A stretch of 9,611 bases of DNA from an uncultured Oscillospiraceae bacterium (GTDB lineage: Bacteria; Bacillota; Clostridia; Oscillospirales; Acutalibacteraceae). Position numbers and translations under genes: made by a program. The stretch spans positions 1 through 9,611 of the forward strand of contig UREO01000096.1 in assembly GCA_900546895.1 (NCBI GenBank). The letters run 5' to 3'. This document shows positions 1-6,085 of this stretch, in pieces (the stretch's first letter is position 1; every line of letters starts with the position of its first letter). Below the pieces are notes generated by a model. That model ran no database searches and was not told the origin of the DNA. It saw nothing but the letters and a program-made list of their open reading frames with translations.

Positions 1-45
1 GATCTGCGCATGTCTCGTGGGCTCGGTGATGTGTATAAGAGACAG
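1..45 (+). other. Nextera i7-side adapter with index (synthetic)
   Basis: Not genomic. Bases 1-3 (GAT) match the end of the P7 primer. Bases 4-11 (CTGCGCAT) match, from memory, the N722 i7 index as it appears in the primer. Bases 12-26 are the read-2 tail GTCTCGTGGGCTCGG. Bases 27-45 are the 19-base Tn5 mosaic end with one mismatch (T instead of A at 27). Translating this block gives MSRGLGDVYKRQ, a string typical of adapter-contaminated database proteins. Any open frame starting here is an artefact. Confidence 0.97.
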
Positions 46-566
46 CCGCAGGGCCCGCCGTCCACCACCGCCTCTATTTTCCCGTCCAGATCGTTGAGGA
101 CATGCTCGGCGGCCGTAGGGCTGGGATGCCCGGAAAGGTTGGCGGACGGCGCGGCAAGCGGAATCCCCGCGGCATCGATCAACGCCCTGGCGGCGGGATG
201 GGACGGAAAACGGACGGCAACCGTGTCAAGCCCGGCGCTCACCTCGTCCGGAATTTTGTCCGACTTCGGCAGAATGATCGTCATCGGACCGGGCCAGTAT
301 GCCTTTGCCAACTTTTCGGCTTCGGGCGTTACTTCCCGGACCAGCTGACCGATCTGGTCAAAATCAGAAATATGTACAATTAAAGGGTTATCCATGGGCC
401 TGCCCTTCGCGGCAAAAATACCGGCGACGGCTTTTCCGTCCAGCGCGTTGGCGGCAAGCCCGTAAACCGTTTCTGTCGGGATGCCGACCAGACCGCCGTC
501 CCTGAGAATTTGGGCGGCGGTAAGAATGTCTTCCCGGTTGTTCGCGTTCAGCCTTAGGGTCTGCAT
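46..566 (-). CDS. tsaC: L-threonylcarbamoyladenylate synthase (TsaC/Sua5 family), 3' truncated
   Basis: The enzyme makes threonylcarbamoyl-AMP from threonine, bicarbonate and ATP, the first step of t6A37 modification of ANN-decoding tRNAs in the cytoplasm. I translated the minus strand by hand: 173 codons are open from ATG 566 to the adapter junction. Family landmarks appear in order: PTETVYGL (about residues 32-39), KGRPMDNPLIVH (about 54-65), YWPGPMT (about 94-100), TVAVRFPSHP, APSANLSGHPSPT, and VDGGPC at the cut. Bacterial TsaC has about 190-210 residues and Sua5 about 340, so at least 20-30 residues are missing, and a Sua5-type C-terminal domain cannot be excluded. The start lies 4 bases after the prfA stop, with only a weak purine-rich site (GGAAGAGAGAG) inside the prfA end, so translational coupling to prfA is likely. 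The truncation comes from library fragmentation and is not a pseudogene signal. Confidence 0.95.
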
Positions 567-570
567 TGTT

Positions 571-1665
571 TTATTCTCTCTCTTCCGATTGGTTGTCTAT
601 GGTGTTTTGGAGCTTTGCGGCTCTGTCCGCCGTAATCAAAGCGTCTATAATTTCATCGAGACTTCCATTTAAGATATCGTCCAGGCGATAAATGGTCAGA
701 CCGATCCGATGGTCGGTCATCCGCCCCTGCGGATAATTGTAGGTGCGTATCCGCTCGGAACGGTCGCCGGTTCCCACCTGTGACCGGCGTTCGGAGGCGA
801 TTTTTTCGTCGTGCTCCCGCAGCTTCGCCTCATACAGCCTGGAACGCAGCACTTTCATTGCCTTGTCTTTATTTTTGTACTGGCTCCGCTCATCCTGACA
901 TTCCACCACCGTGCCGGTAGGCAGATGGGTGATCCGGATTGCGGAGGAGGTTTTATTGATGTGCTGGCCGCCCGCTCCGCTGGAACGGTAGGTGTCGATC
1001 TGTAAATCCTTCGGATTGATTTCAAGTTCCACTTCGTCGGCTTCCGGCAAAACAGCTACCGTGGCGGTGGAAGTATGCACCCTGCCCTGCGTTTCCGTTT
1101 CCGGTACGCGCTGCACGCGGTGGACGCCGCTTTCATATTTCAGTCGGGAATACGCCCCGTCGCCGGTAATCATAAAGCTGATTTCCTTAAATCCGCCCAG
1201 CTCTGTTTCGCTGACGTTCAGAATTTCCGTTTTCCAGCCCTTCGTTTCCGCGTACATGCTGTACATACGATACAGGACGGCTGAAAAAAGGGCGGCTTCC
1301 TCACCGCCGGCGCCGCCCCGGATTTCAACGATGACGTTTCGGTCGTCATTGGGGTCGCGCGGCAGAAGCAGGATTTTCAGTTCCTCGGAACACCGCTCGA
1401 TGTCCGATTTCGCGGTCTGAAATTCCTCCTCCGCCATCTCCTTTAGATCTTTATCAAGGCTGCCGTCCTCCAGCAGCTCGCGCGCTTCCGTCATAGAACG
1501 GACGGCCTTTTGGTATTCCCTGTATTTTTCGACGATGGGAGTGATATTCTTATGCTCCTTCATCAGTTCGGTATACTGGGCCTGATTAGATAAAACCGAA
1601 GGGTCGTAGAGCTTCTGATTTAACTCCTCATATCGCTTTTCAAAAACTACCAAATTTTCAAACAT
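571..1665 (-). CDS. prfA: Peptide chain release factor 1 (RF1)
   Basis: Class I release factor that reads UAA and UAG in the ribosomal A site and triggers peptidyl-tRNA hydrolysis. Landmarks, numbered from the chosen start: RVPETETQGRVHTS with the PxT codon-recognition tripeptide (PET, 188-190), then SSGAGGQHINKTSSAIR with the catalytic GGQ (232-234), then THLPTG and CQDERSQYKNK. RF2 has SPF instead of PxT, so this is RF1. At 364 residues it has normal length, and PxT falls at the same number as in E. coli RF1. Two in-frame ATGs exist, at 1671 and 1665. The Shine-Dalgarno AAAGGAG (1679-1673) is 1 base from the first and 7 from the second, so I chose 1665 (MFENLVVFEKR). It is the middle gene of DUF951-prfA-tsaC. 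Its ribosome site lies inside a perfect hairpin (see 1673-1705), which suggests translational control. Confidence 0.98.
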   Translation of the reverse strand: MFENLVVFEKRYEELNQKLYDPSVLSNQAQYTELMKEHKNITPIVEKYREYQKAVRSMTEARELLEDGSLDKDLKEMAEEEFQTAKSDIERCSEELKILLLPRDPNDDRNVIVEIRGGAGGEEAALFSAVLYRMYSMYAETKGWKTEILNVSETELGGFKEISFMITGDGAYSRLKYESGVHRVQRVPETETQGRVHTSTATVAVLPEADEVELEINPKDLQIDTYRSSGAGGQHINKTSSAIRITHLPTGTVVECQDERSQYKNKDKAMKVLRSRLYEAKLREHDEKIASERRSQVGTGDRSERIRTYNYPQGRMTDHRIGLTIYRLDDILNGSLDEIIDALITADRAAKLQNTIDNQSEERE

Positions 1666-1672
1666 AGTCATT

Positions 1673-1705
1673 CTCCTTTATTGATTCTGTTCATAAATAA
1701 AGGAG
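1673..1705 (-). promoter_or_regulatory. SD-sequestering hairpin ahead of prfA, abutting an upstream UAG
   Basis: Seen directly: a perfect 10-bp inverted repeat. In mRNA sense the arms are CTCCTTTATT (1705-1696) and AATAAAGGAG (1682-1673), separated by a 13-base loop. The 3' arm contains the complete prfA Shine-Dalgarno. The 5' arm begins at the base right after the UAG stop of the DUF951 gene (1708-1706). There is no U-run after the stem and only 4 of 10 pairs are G-C, so it is not an intrinsic terminator. A translation-control role is inferred. Confidence 0.75.
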
Positions 1706-1903
1706 CTACAATTCGTGCTGCGGTTCTTCCCTAATAATCTTTTTAATGTTCTTTTCGCATTTCAGCCTGGGAACCATGATTTCATGCCCGCAGGAGGTAC
1801 AGCGAATTTTAAAATCCATACCGGAACGAAGGACGAGAAAGGTTTTACTTCCGCATGGATGCGCTTTTTTCATCTGCAAAATATCGCCCGGCCTGACATC
1901 CAT
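1706..1903 (-). CDS. DUF951 family small protein
   Basis: A 65-residue protein beginning MDVRPGDILQMKKAHPCGS, the typical DUF951 opening (xDIVxxKKxHPCGx), followed by FKIRCTSCGHEIMVPRLKCEK. Cys17, the CTSC pair (35 and 38) and Cys49 could bind metal; this is inference, and the family's biochemical role is unknown to me. A longer frame opens at GTG 1927, but it runs through a G9 tract and adds the non-family residues MERGGGLN, so ATG 1903 is preferred. The ribosome site appears to be the GA-plus-G9 stretch itself, 6 bases upstream. It is the first gene of an operon with prfA (40-base gap) and tsaC. Its stop is UAG, which is decoded by the product of the next gene. Confidence 0.85.
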   Translation of the reverse strand: MDVRPGDILQMKKAHPCGSKTFLVLRSGMDFKIRCTSCGHEIMVPRLKCEKNIKKIIREEPQHEL

Positions 1904-1909
1904 GTTAAG

Positions 1910-1918
1910 CCCCCCCCC
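1910..1918 (-). repeat. G9 homopolymer serving as the DUF951 ribosome site
   Basis: Nine consecutive C on the plus strand, so G9 in the mRNA. The tract ends 6 bases before ATG 1903, where a Shine-Dalgarno should sit. A G-run can pair with the CCUCC anti-SD in several registers, with one G-U wobble. The length is prone to slippage in the cell and to sequencing error. Confidence 0.7.
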
Positions 1919-1957
1919 TCTTTCCACAATTTACTTTCTTTAGAAAACATATAATAT

Positions 1958-1987
1958 AGTATATCACTAAATCCGCATAACCTACAA
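1958..1987 (-). promoter_or_regulatory. Promoter of the DUF951-prfA-tsaC operon
   Basis: On the minus strand, TTGTAG (1987-1982), an 18-base spacer and TATACT (1963-1958). The -35 matches 3 of 6 consensus bases and the -10 matches 5 of 6. The predicted start near 1951 leaves a leader of about 50 bases. The surrounding DNA is AT-rich and divergent to the birA promoter. Confidence 0.55.
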
Positions 1988-2005
1988 TATATTTTTCATA
2001 TTTGC

Positions 2006-2035
2006 TTGCCCGCGCGCAGGGAAAAAGGGTATAAT
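2006..2035 (+). promoter_or_regulatory. birA promoter
   Basis: TTGCCC (2006-2011), an 18-base spacer and a perfect TATAAT (2030-2035), 34 bases before the birA start. I see no long palindrome resembling a biotin operator here, so self-repression by BirA is not supported by the sequence. Confidence 0.65.
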
Positions 2036-2069
2036 TTGCTTATGATTATGAAATAAAGGCCGTGATCGC

Positions 2070-3050
2070 ATGTCTACGAAGGACGAAGTATTAAAGTATC
2101 TGCAAAAGCATAACGACTATGTTTCGGGCGAAGAGCTCAGCGAACGGTTGATGGTCTCCCGCACCGCCGTCTGGAAACACATCAATACCCTGAGGAGCGC
2201 GGGCTATGAAATCGAATCCGTTACAAACCGCGGCTACCGCCTACTTTCCTCCCCCGATCAGATTGCGCCGGAGTTCATTCTTTCCGGCCTGAAAACAAAA
2301 GCACTCGGAAAAACCGTTTTCAGCTTCGACAGCATCGATTCCACCAACGCACAGGCAAAACGTCAGGCCCTTTCCGGCGCTCCGAACGGCAGTCTGTTCA
2401 TCGCGGAGCGGCAGACCGGCGGCAAGGGCCGCCTTGGACGCGCCTGGGAATCCCCTTCCGGAACGGGGCTGTGGTTTTCCGTGCTGCTGCGGCCGGACAG
2501 CCTGCCTGTACAGGTAACGGGCATTACGCTCTTAGCCGGACTTACCGTCTGCCGGGCGATCCGCAAGCAGACAAAGGCCCCGGCCATGATCAAATGGCCG
2601 AACGATATCGTGATTGGAAACAAAAAGGTCTGCGGCATCCTGACGGAAATGGCCGCGGAAATCGACCGGATCGAATACGTCGTCGTCGGCATCGGCATCA
2701 ATGCGAACATAGAAAAATTTCCCGACGAGCTGTCTGTAAAGGCAACCTCCCTGCGCATGGAATGCGGCCGGCCGGTCGCCCGCATAGAACTCCTTCAGGA
2801 AATCCTGAAGGAATTTGAAGAGATTCTGTGCGATGATATCGACCGTCCCGAAGCAATTCTCACGGAGTACAAAGCACACTGTGTTTCCTTAAACCGCACC
2901 GTCGGTTTTACCCGGAATCAGCAATCCGTCTCCGCGACGGCGGTGGATGTCTCCCCCGCCGGGGAACTGATCGTCCGGTGCGAGGACGGAAGCCTGTTAC
3001 CCATCAACGCCGGAGAGGTTACCGTGCAGGGAATATACGGGCAGACATAG
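2070..3050 (+). CDS. birA: Bifunctional biotin-[acetyl-CoA-carboxylase] ligase / biotin operon repressor
   Basis: Activates biotin to biotinyl-AMP and attaches it to a lysine of biotin-carboxyl-carrier domains; in the absence of acceptor it can bind DNA as a repressor. The 326 residues are full length for the long BirA type. Order of parts: winged helix-turn-helix (about 5-60, with SGEELSERLMVSRTAVWKHI and a wing ending in NRGYRLL); catalytic domain with the adenylate-binding loop GGKGRLGRAW (117-126), KWPND (175-179), KKVCGILTEM and VVVGIGINAN (204-213); C-terminal SH3-like domain (about 270-320). The usual GRGRxGR loop reads GKGRLGR here, a common variation. The start is supported by AAAGG at 2055-2059, 10 bases upstream. 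It is transcribed alone, divergent from DUF951-prfA and convergent with the C39-like peptidase gene, whose stop is 11 bases away. Confidence 0.97.
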   Translation: MSTKDEVLKYLQKHNDYVSGEELSERLMVSRTAVWKHINTLRSAGYEIESVTNRGYRLLSSPDQIAPEFILSGLKTKALGKTVFSFDSIDSTNAQAKRQALSGAPNGSLFIAERQTGGKGRLGRAWESPSGTGLWFSVLLRPDSLPVQVTGITLLAGLTVCRAIRKQTKAPAMIKWPNDIVIGNKKVCGILTEMAAEIDRIEYVVVGIGINANIEKFPDELSVKATSLRMECGRPVARIELLQEILKEFEEILCDDIDRPEAILTEYKAHCVSLNRTVGFTRNQQSVSATAVDVSPAGELIVRCEDGSLLPINAGEVTVQGIYGQT

Positions 3051-3061
3051 TATTCTTTCAT

Positions 3062-3970
3062 TTATGCAGAGAATGCCCAGAGATTCCGGATCTGGGGCTT
3101 TAGTGTTCCATAACTCCACGTCTGCGCACTGCGGCTTTTGCTGTTCGGATCGTTCACCAAAAAATTCCCGTTTTCATATCCGTATAAAACAATAAAATGC
3201 CCCACCGTTGTGAAGTCACCCGGGCGCAGGCTGCAAATGATCGGATGCCCCTTTGTAAGCTCCTGAGCCATAAGGCTTTCATCCAGAGGGACTTCCCGGG
3301 AGGAAAGGCCCAAATCCTTCGCTCCCTTGGACATCAGCGTCCAAAGTGTGCTGCCGGTTGCATCCAGATATCCGTTTTTCTCGCTGAATTCGGCGACCGC
3401 TTTGGGATTTAATGCGGAATTTCCCGTCAGTCCGGCGGCAACCATGGAAAGACAGGTGGGGCCGCAGCCATCCAGCGCAATGATCCCATCCCCATAGGAA
3501 GCGTATCCCCAGTCCTCATCCCATTGCATCAGAAGCGGAATCCGGCCCTGCCGGCCCTTTCCGGAAAGGTCGATGTTCTTGGCCGAAGTGCCCTTTTTCT
3601 CCGGATAATCCAGCGTGAAATCGAGAAGCTCCGGGTTTCGGGCCAGTGATTCAAGAAGCCTTTCGGGGTAACGCCCCGGATTTTGCAGGATCGGTGCGGC
3701 TTTTGGGTTCTGTGCCGCCATGGCCTGCAGCGTCTCCGCCGTCTCTTCGGGAATGGCTCCCGTTTCCAGCCCGGCGGAAGGAGACTTCTGTGATAATGAT
3801 TTGTCTGAAAGAACATCCCATTCCAGCGGGATCACTCTGAAATGCATCAAAATGGCCGCTGCTGCCAGAAGAATCAGCAGCAGCAGGAGAGAATGCTTTT
3901 TTCGCGGCCTCTTATATTGATATTCTTTTCTGTTCCGGTTATCCAAATTGCAACTTCCCTTCTTGAGCAT
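3062..3970 (-). CDS. Membrane-anchored C39-like cysteine peptidase
   Basis: A 302-residue protein (from ATG 3970) with a basic N-terminus, one hydrophobic segment (about 27-43, SLLLLLILLAAAAILMHF), a variable linker and a C39-like papain-fold domain from about 143. Catalytic residues by motif: Gln149 (LMQWDEDWG), Cys169 in DGCGPTC, His258 in VGHFIVLYG and Asp274 in VNDPNS. The predicted topology puts the enzyme outside the membrane. No ABC transporter or bacteriocin gene is adjacent, so a leader-peptidase role is not supported; the substrate is unknown. The start is uncertain. The frame is open back to a TTG at 4045, but that codon coincides with the predicted transcription start and has no ribosome site. 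ATG 3970 has a weak one. TTG 3946 (giving MDNRNRKEYQYK) has AAGAAGGGA about 9 bases upstream and is a serious alternative. Confidence 0.85.
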   Translation of the reverse strand: MLKKGSCNLDNRNRKEYQYKRPRKKHSLLLLLILLAAAAILMHFRVIPLEWDVLSDKSLSQKSPSAGLETGAIPEETAETLQAMAAQNPKAAPILQNPGRYPERLLESLARNPELLDFTLDYPEKKGTSAKNIDLSGKGRQGRIPLLMQWDEDWGYASYGDGIIALDGCGPTCLSMVAAGLTGNSALNPKAVAEFSEKNGYLDATGSTLWTLMSKGAKDLGLSSREVPLDESLMAQELTKGHPIICSLRPGDFTTVGHFIVLYGYENGNFLVNDPNSKSRSAQTWSYGTLKPQIRNLWAFSA

Positions 3971-4052
3971 ATTTCCGAAAAACACAATTCGCTGTATTCC
4001 CGGAGAGGCTTCCGCGGGATTTGAGCGAGGATCAATGCCGACCAATTAATTT

Positions 4053-4058
4053 ATTATA
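4053..4058 (-). promoter_or_regulatory. -10 box for the C39-like peptidase gene
   Basis: A perfect TATAAT on the minus strand preceded by very AT-rich DNA (4060-4100). No good -35 is visible at 16-18 bases. The predicted start is near 4046, which argues against use of the TTG codon at 4045. Confidence 0.45.
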
Positions 4059-4384
4059 TCAGATGAAAATGGTTTTTGTTTAAATAAATTTTAACAAATT
4101 TCTTATGAAAGTCTTACATTCTTATCAGTTAAAAATACCGATAGGGCTGAGACAGATGGCAGGAGCAAGGGCTTTTCTCTTTCGTGATCTTTCGTCAACT
4201 GTTTTTCTATTCCCACTTTACAACCAAAAACCCCAGCGCTTACCGGACTTTTTTCAAATTCAGGCTTTTGCGCAAAACGCGCCTTGATCTGGCCGAAAAC
4301 CATTTCAAGACGCATTCTTAAAGACTGTATATTCTATATTTTGCGGTGCAGGCAACGAATACAGTTACACAACAATCTTCTTTT
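4059..4384. other. Gene-poor spacer with an unassigned open frame
   Basis: About 325 bases between glnS and the peptidase promoter. On the minus strand an ATG frame (4315-4103, 70 codons, MRLEMVFGQIKARFAQ...) is open. I do not recognise it and see no ribosome site. The segment VFGQIKARF faintly recalls the C-terminal motif of some DDE transposases, too little for a call. Also present: the 12-bp palindrome TTTTGCGCAAAA (4266-4277), and a 7-bp inverted repeat ACTGTAT/ATACAGT (4324-4330 and 4359-4365) just after the glnS stop with no T-run. No convincing glnS terminator is visible. Confidence 0.5.
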
Positions 4385-6070
4385 TTATTTCTTTTTAAAG
4401 CTGTCTTTCAAAGATACGCAGCGGTTAAAGACCGGGTGCTCCGGCGTACTGTCGCGGCTATCCTGACAGAAATATCCCTGACGCATGAACTGATAGGAAT
4501 GAACACCCTCTGTCTGAGCAAGGGACGGTTCCACCTTACAGTTGGTCAGCACCTTGAGCGAATCCGGGTTCAGATGGGTAAGAAAGTCCCCCGCTTCCGG
4601 GTCTGGTACGGTAAACAGGCTGTCGTACAAACGGACTTCCGCATCGGCGGCGGTCTTTGCGTCCACCCAGTGAATGGTTCCCTTGATCTTTCTGCCGTCG
4701 GGCGTATTGCCGCCGCGGGTCTGCGGGTCATATTCCGCGTAAACCTCGGTGATATTGCCGTTTTCATCTTTTTTGCAGCCGGTACATCGAACAATATACG
4801 TCGTTTTCAGCCGCACTTCATTGCCCGGGAAAAGCCGGAAGTAGCCCTTTACCGGCTCCTCCATGAAGTCTTCCTTCTCAATCCACAGCTCGCGGGAGAA
4901 GGAGACCGTCCTTGTTCCGTCCTCCGGGCGCTCAGGATTGTTCTCCACTTCAAATTTCTCGGTTTTATCCTCGGGATAATTGGTCACGATCAGCTTGACC
5001 GGGTTCATCACCGCCATGGTGCGCTGCGCGTTCTGATTCAGATCCTCTCGCAGGCAGTGTTCCAAAAAGCCGTACTCCACCGTACTGTTGACCTTGGAAA
5101 CACCGATGCGTTCACAAAAATTTCGGATGGAAGCCGGCGTGTAGCCCCTGCGGCGAAGCCCGCAGAGCGTGGGCATGCGGGGGTCGTCCCAGCCGCTGAC
5201 ATCATTGTTTTCCACCAGCTGGCGAAGCTTGCGCTTGCTCATGACGGTGTTGTTGATACCCAGACGGGCAAACTCAATCTGTCTGGGCTTGTCCGGAAGA
5301 TCAATATGGTTAATAACCCAGTCGTAAAGCGGCCTGTGGTCTTCAAACTCCAGCGAGCAAAGCGAATGGGTAATTCCCTCCAGCGCGTCCTCGATAGGGT
5401 GCGCGAAATCGTACATGGGATAAATGCACCAAGTGCTGCCGGTGCGGTGATGCGTCATATGATTGATGCGGTAAATGACGGGATCGCGCATGTTGAAATT
5501 TCCGGAGGCCAGATCAATTTTGGCGCGGAGCGTCATTTTTCCATCCTCAAATTCTCCGTTTTTCATGCGCTCAAACAGATCGAGGCTTTCCTCTGCCGGC
5601 CTGTCGCGGTACGGGCTGACCGCCGGGTTTGTCAGGTCGCCCCGGTTCTCGCGCATCTGCTCCGGAGTCAGTTCGCAGACATAGGCAAGGTTTTCCCGGA
5701 TCAGCTTGACGGCCAATTCATACATTTTCGGAAAATAGTCGGAGGCATAGTAAAAACGGTCGTCCCAGGTGAAGCCCAGCCAGCGGATATCTTCCTGAAT
5801 GGCGCCCACGTACTCCGTGTCCTCCTTGGTCGGATTGGTGTCGTCCATCCGCAAATTGCAGATGCCGCCGAACTTCTCCGCGGTACCAAAGTCGATGCAG
5901 ATCGCCTTGGCGTGGCCGATGTGCAGGTATCCATTCGGCTCGGGCGGAAAACGGGTGTGGACCCTTTTTCCCTCAAACCTGCCCTGCGGAGCAATATCCT
6001 CTTCTATAAAGGTATGAATAAAATTACCGGAAGCTTCCGCTTCACCGGCAGTCGTTATTTCGTCACTCAT
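4385..6070 (-). CDS. glnS: Glutaminyl-tRNA synthetase
   Basis: Class I aminoacyl-tRNA synthetase that charges tRNA-Gln directly with glutamine. The 561 residues compare with 554 in E. coli. Motifs: RFPPEPNGYLHIGHAKAI with HIGH at 50-53; CNLRMDDTNPTKEDTEYV, diagnostic for GlnRS; HPIEDALEGITHSLCSLEFEDHR; and the KMSKS equivalent VMSKR (276-280). The C-terminal half matches the GlnRS beta-barrel anticodon-binding domains, for example VKGYFRLFPGNEVRL. The start is supported by TAAGGAG 11 bases upstream; this site overlaps the gltX stop codon, and the genes are 15 bases apart, so the two form an operon. Many Firmicutes lack GlnRS and use Glu-tRNA-Gln amidotransferase instead, so its presence says that this organism has a direct route. 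Whether GatCAB is also present cannot be seen here. Confidence 0.98.
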   Translation of the reverse strand: MSDEITTAGEAEASGNFIHTFIEEDIAPQGRFEGKRVHTRFPPEPNGYLHIGHAKAICIDFGTAEKFGGICNLRMDDTNPTKEDTEYVGAIQEDIRWLGFTWDDRFYYASDYFPKMYELAVKLIRENLAYVCELTPEQMRENRGDLTNPAVSPYRDRPAEESLDLFERMKNGEFEDGKMTLRAKIDLASGNFNMRDPVIYRINHMTHHRTGSTWCIYPMYDFAHPIEDALEGITHSLCSLEFEDHRPLYDWVINHIDLPDKPRQIEFARLGINNTVMSKRKLRQLVENNDVSGWDDPRMPTLCGLRRRGYTPASIRNFCERIGVSKVNSTVEYGFLEHCLREDLNQNAQRTMAVMNPVKLIVTNYPEDKTEKFEVENNPERPEDGTRTVSFSRELWIEKEDFMEEPVKGYFRLFPGNEVRLKTTYIVRCTGCKKDENGNITEVYAEYDPQTRGGNTPDGRKIKGTIHWVDAKTAADAEVRLYDSLFTVPDPEAGDFLTHLNPDSLKVLTNCKVEPSLAQTEGVHSYQFMRQGYFCQDSRDSTPEHPVFNRCVSLKDSFKKK

Positions 6071-6085
6071 TTTCGTTTCCGCTCC

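Noticed and set aside
992..1420. 142-codon plus-strand frame inside prfA
   Set aside because: Antisense shadow of RF1; Ser/Arg-rich composition typical of complement frames.
3039..3078. GGGCA...TGCCC and ATTCT...AGAAT pairs between birA and the peptidase gene, possibly a bidirectional terminator
   Set aside because: Arms are only 5 bases, share one base between the two pairings, and no T-run follows on either strand. Termination here is unproven.
4324..4365. ACTGTAT/ATACAGT inverted repeat after glnS as its terminator
   Set aside because: The stem is AT-rich with a 28-base loop and no T-run follows on the minus strand.
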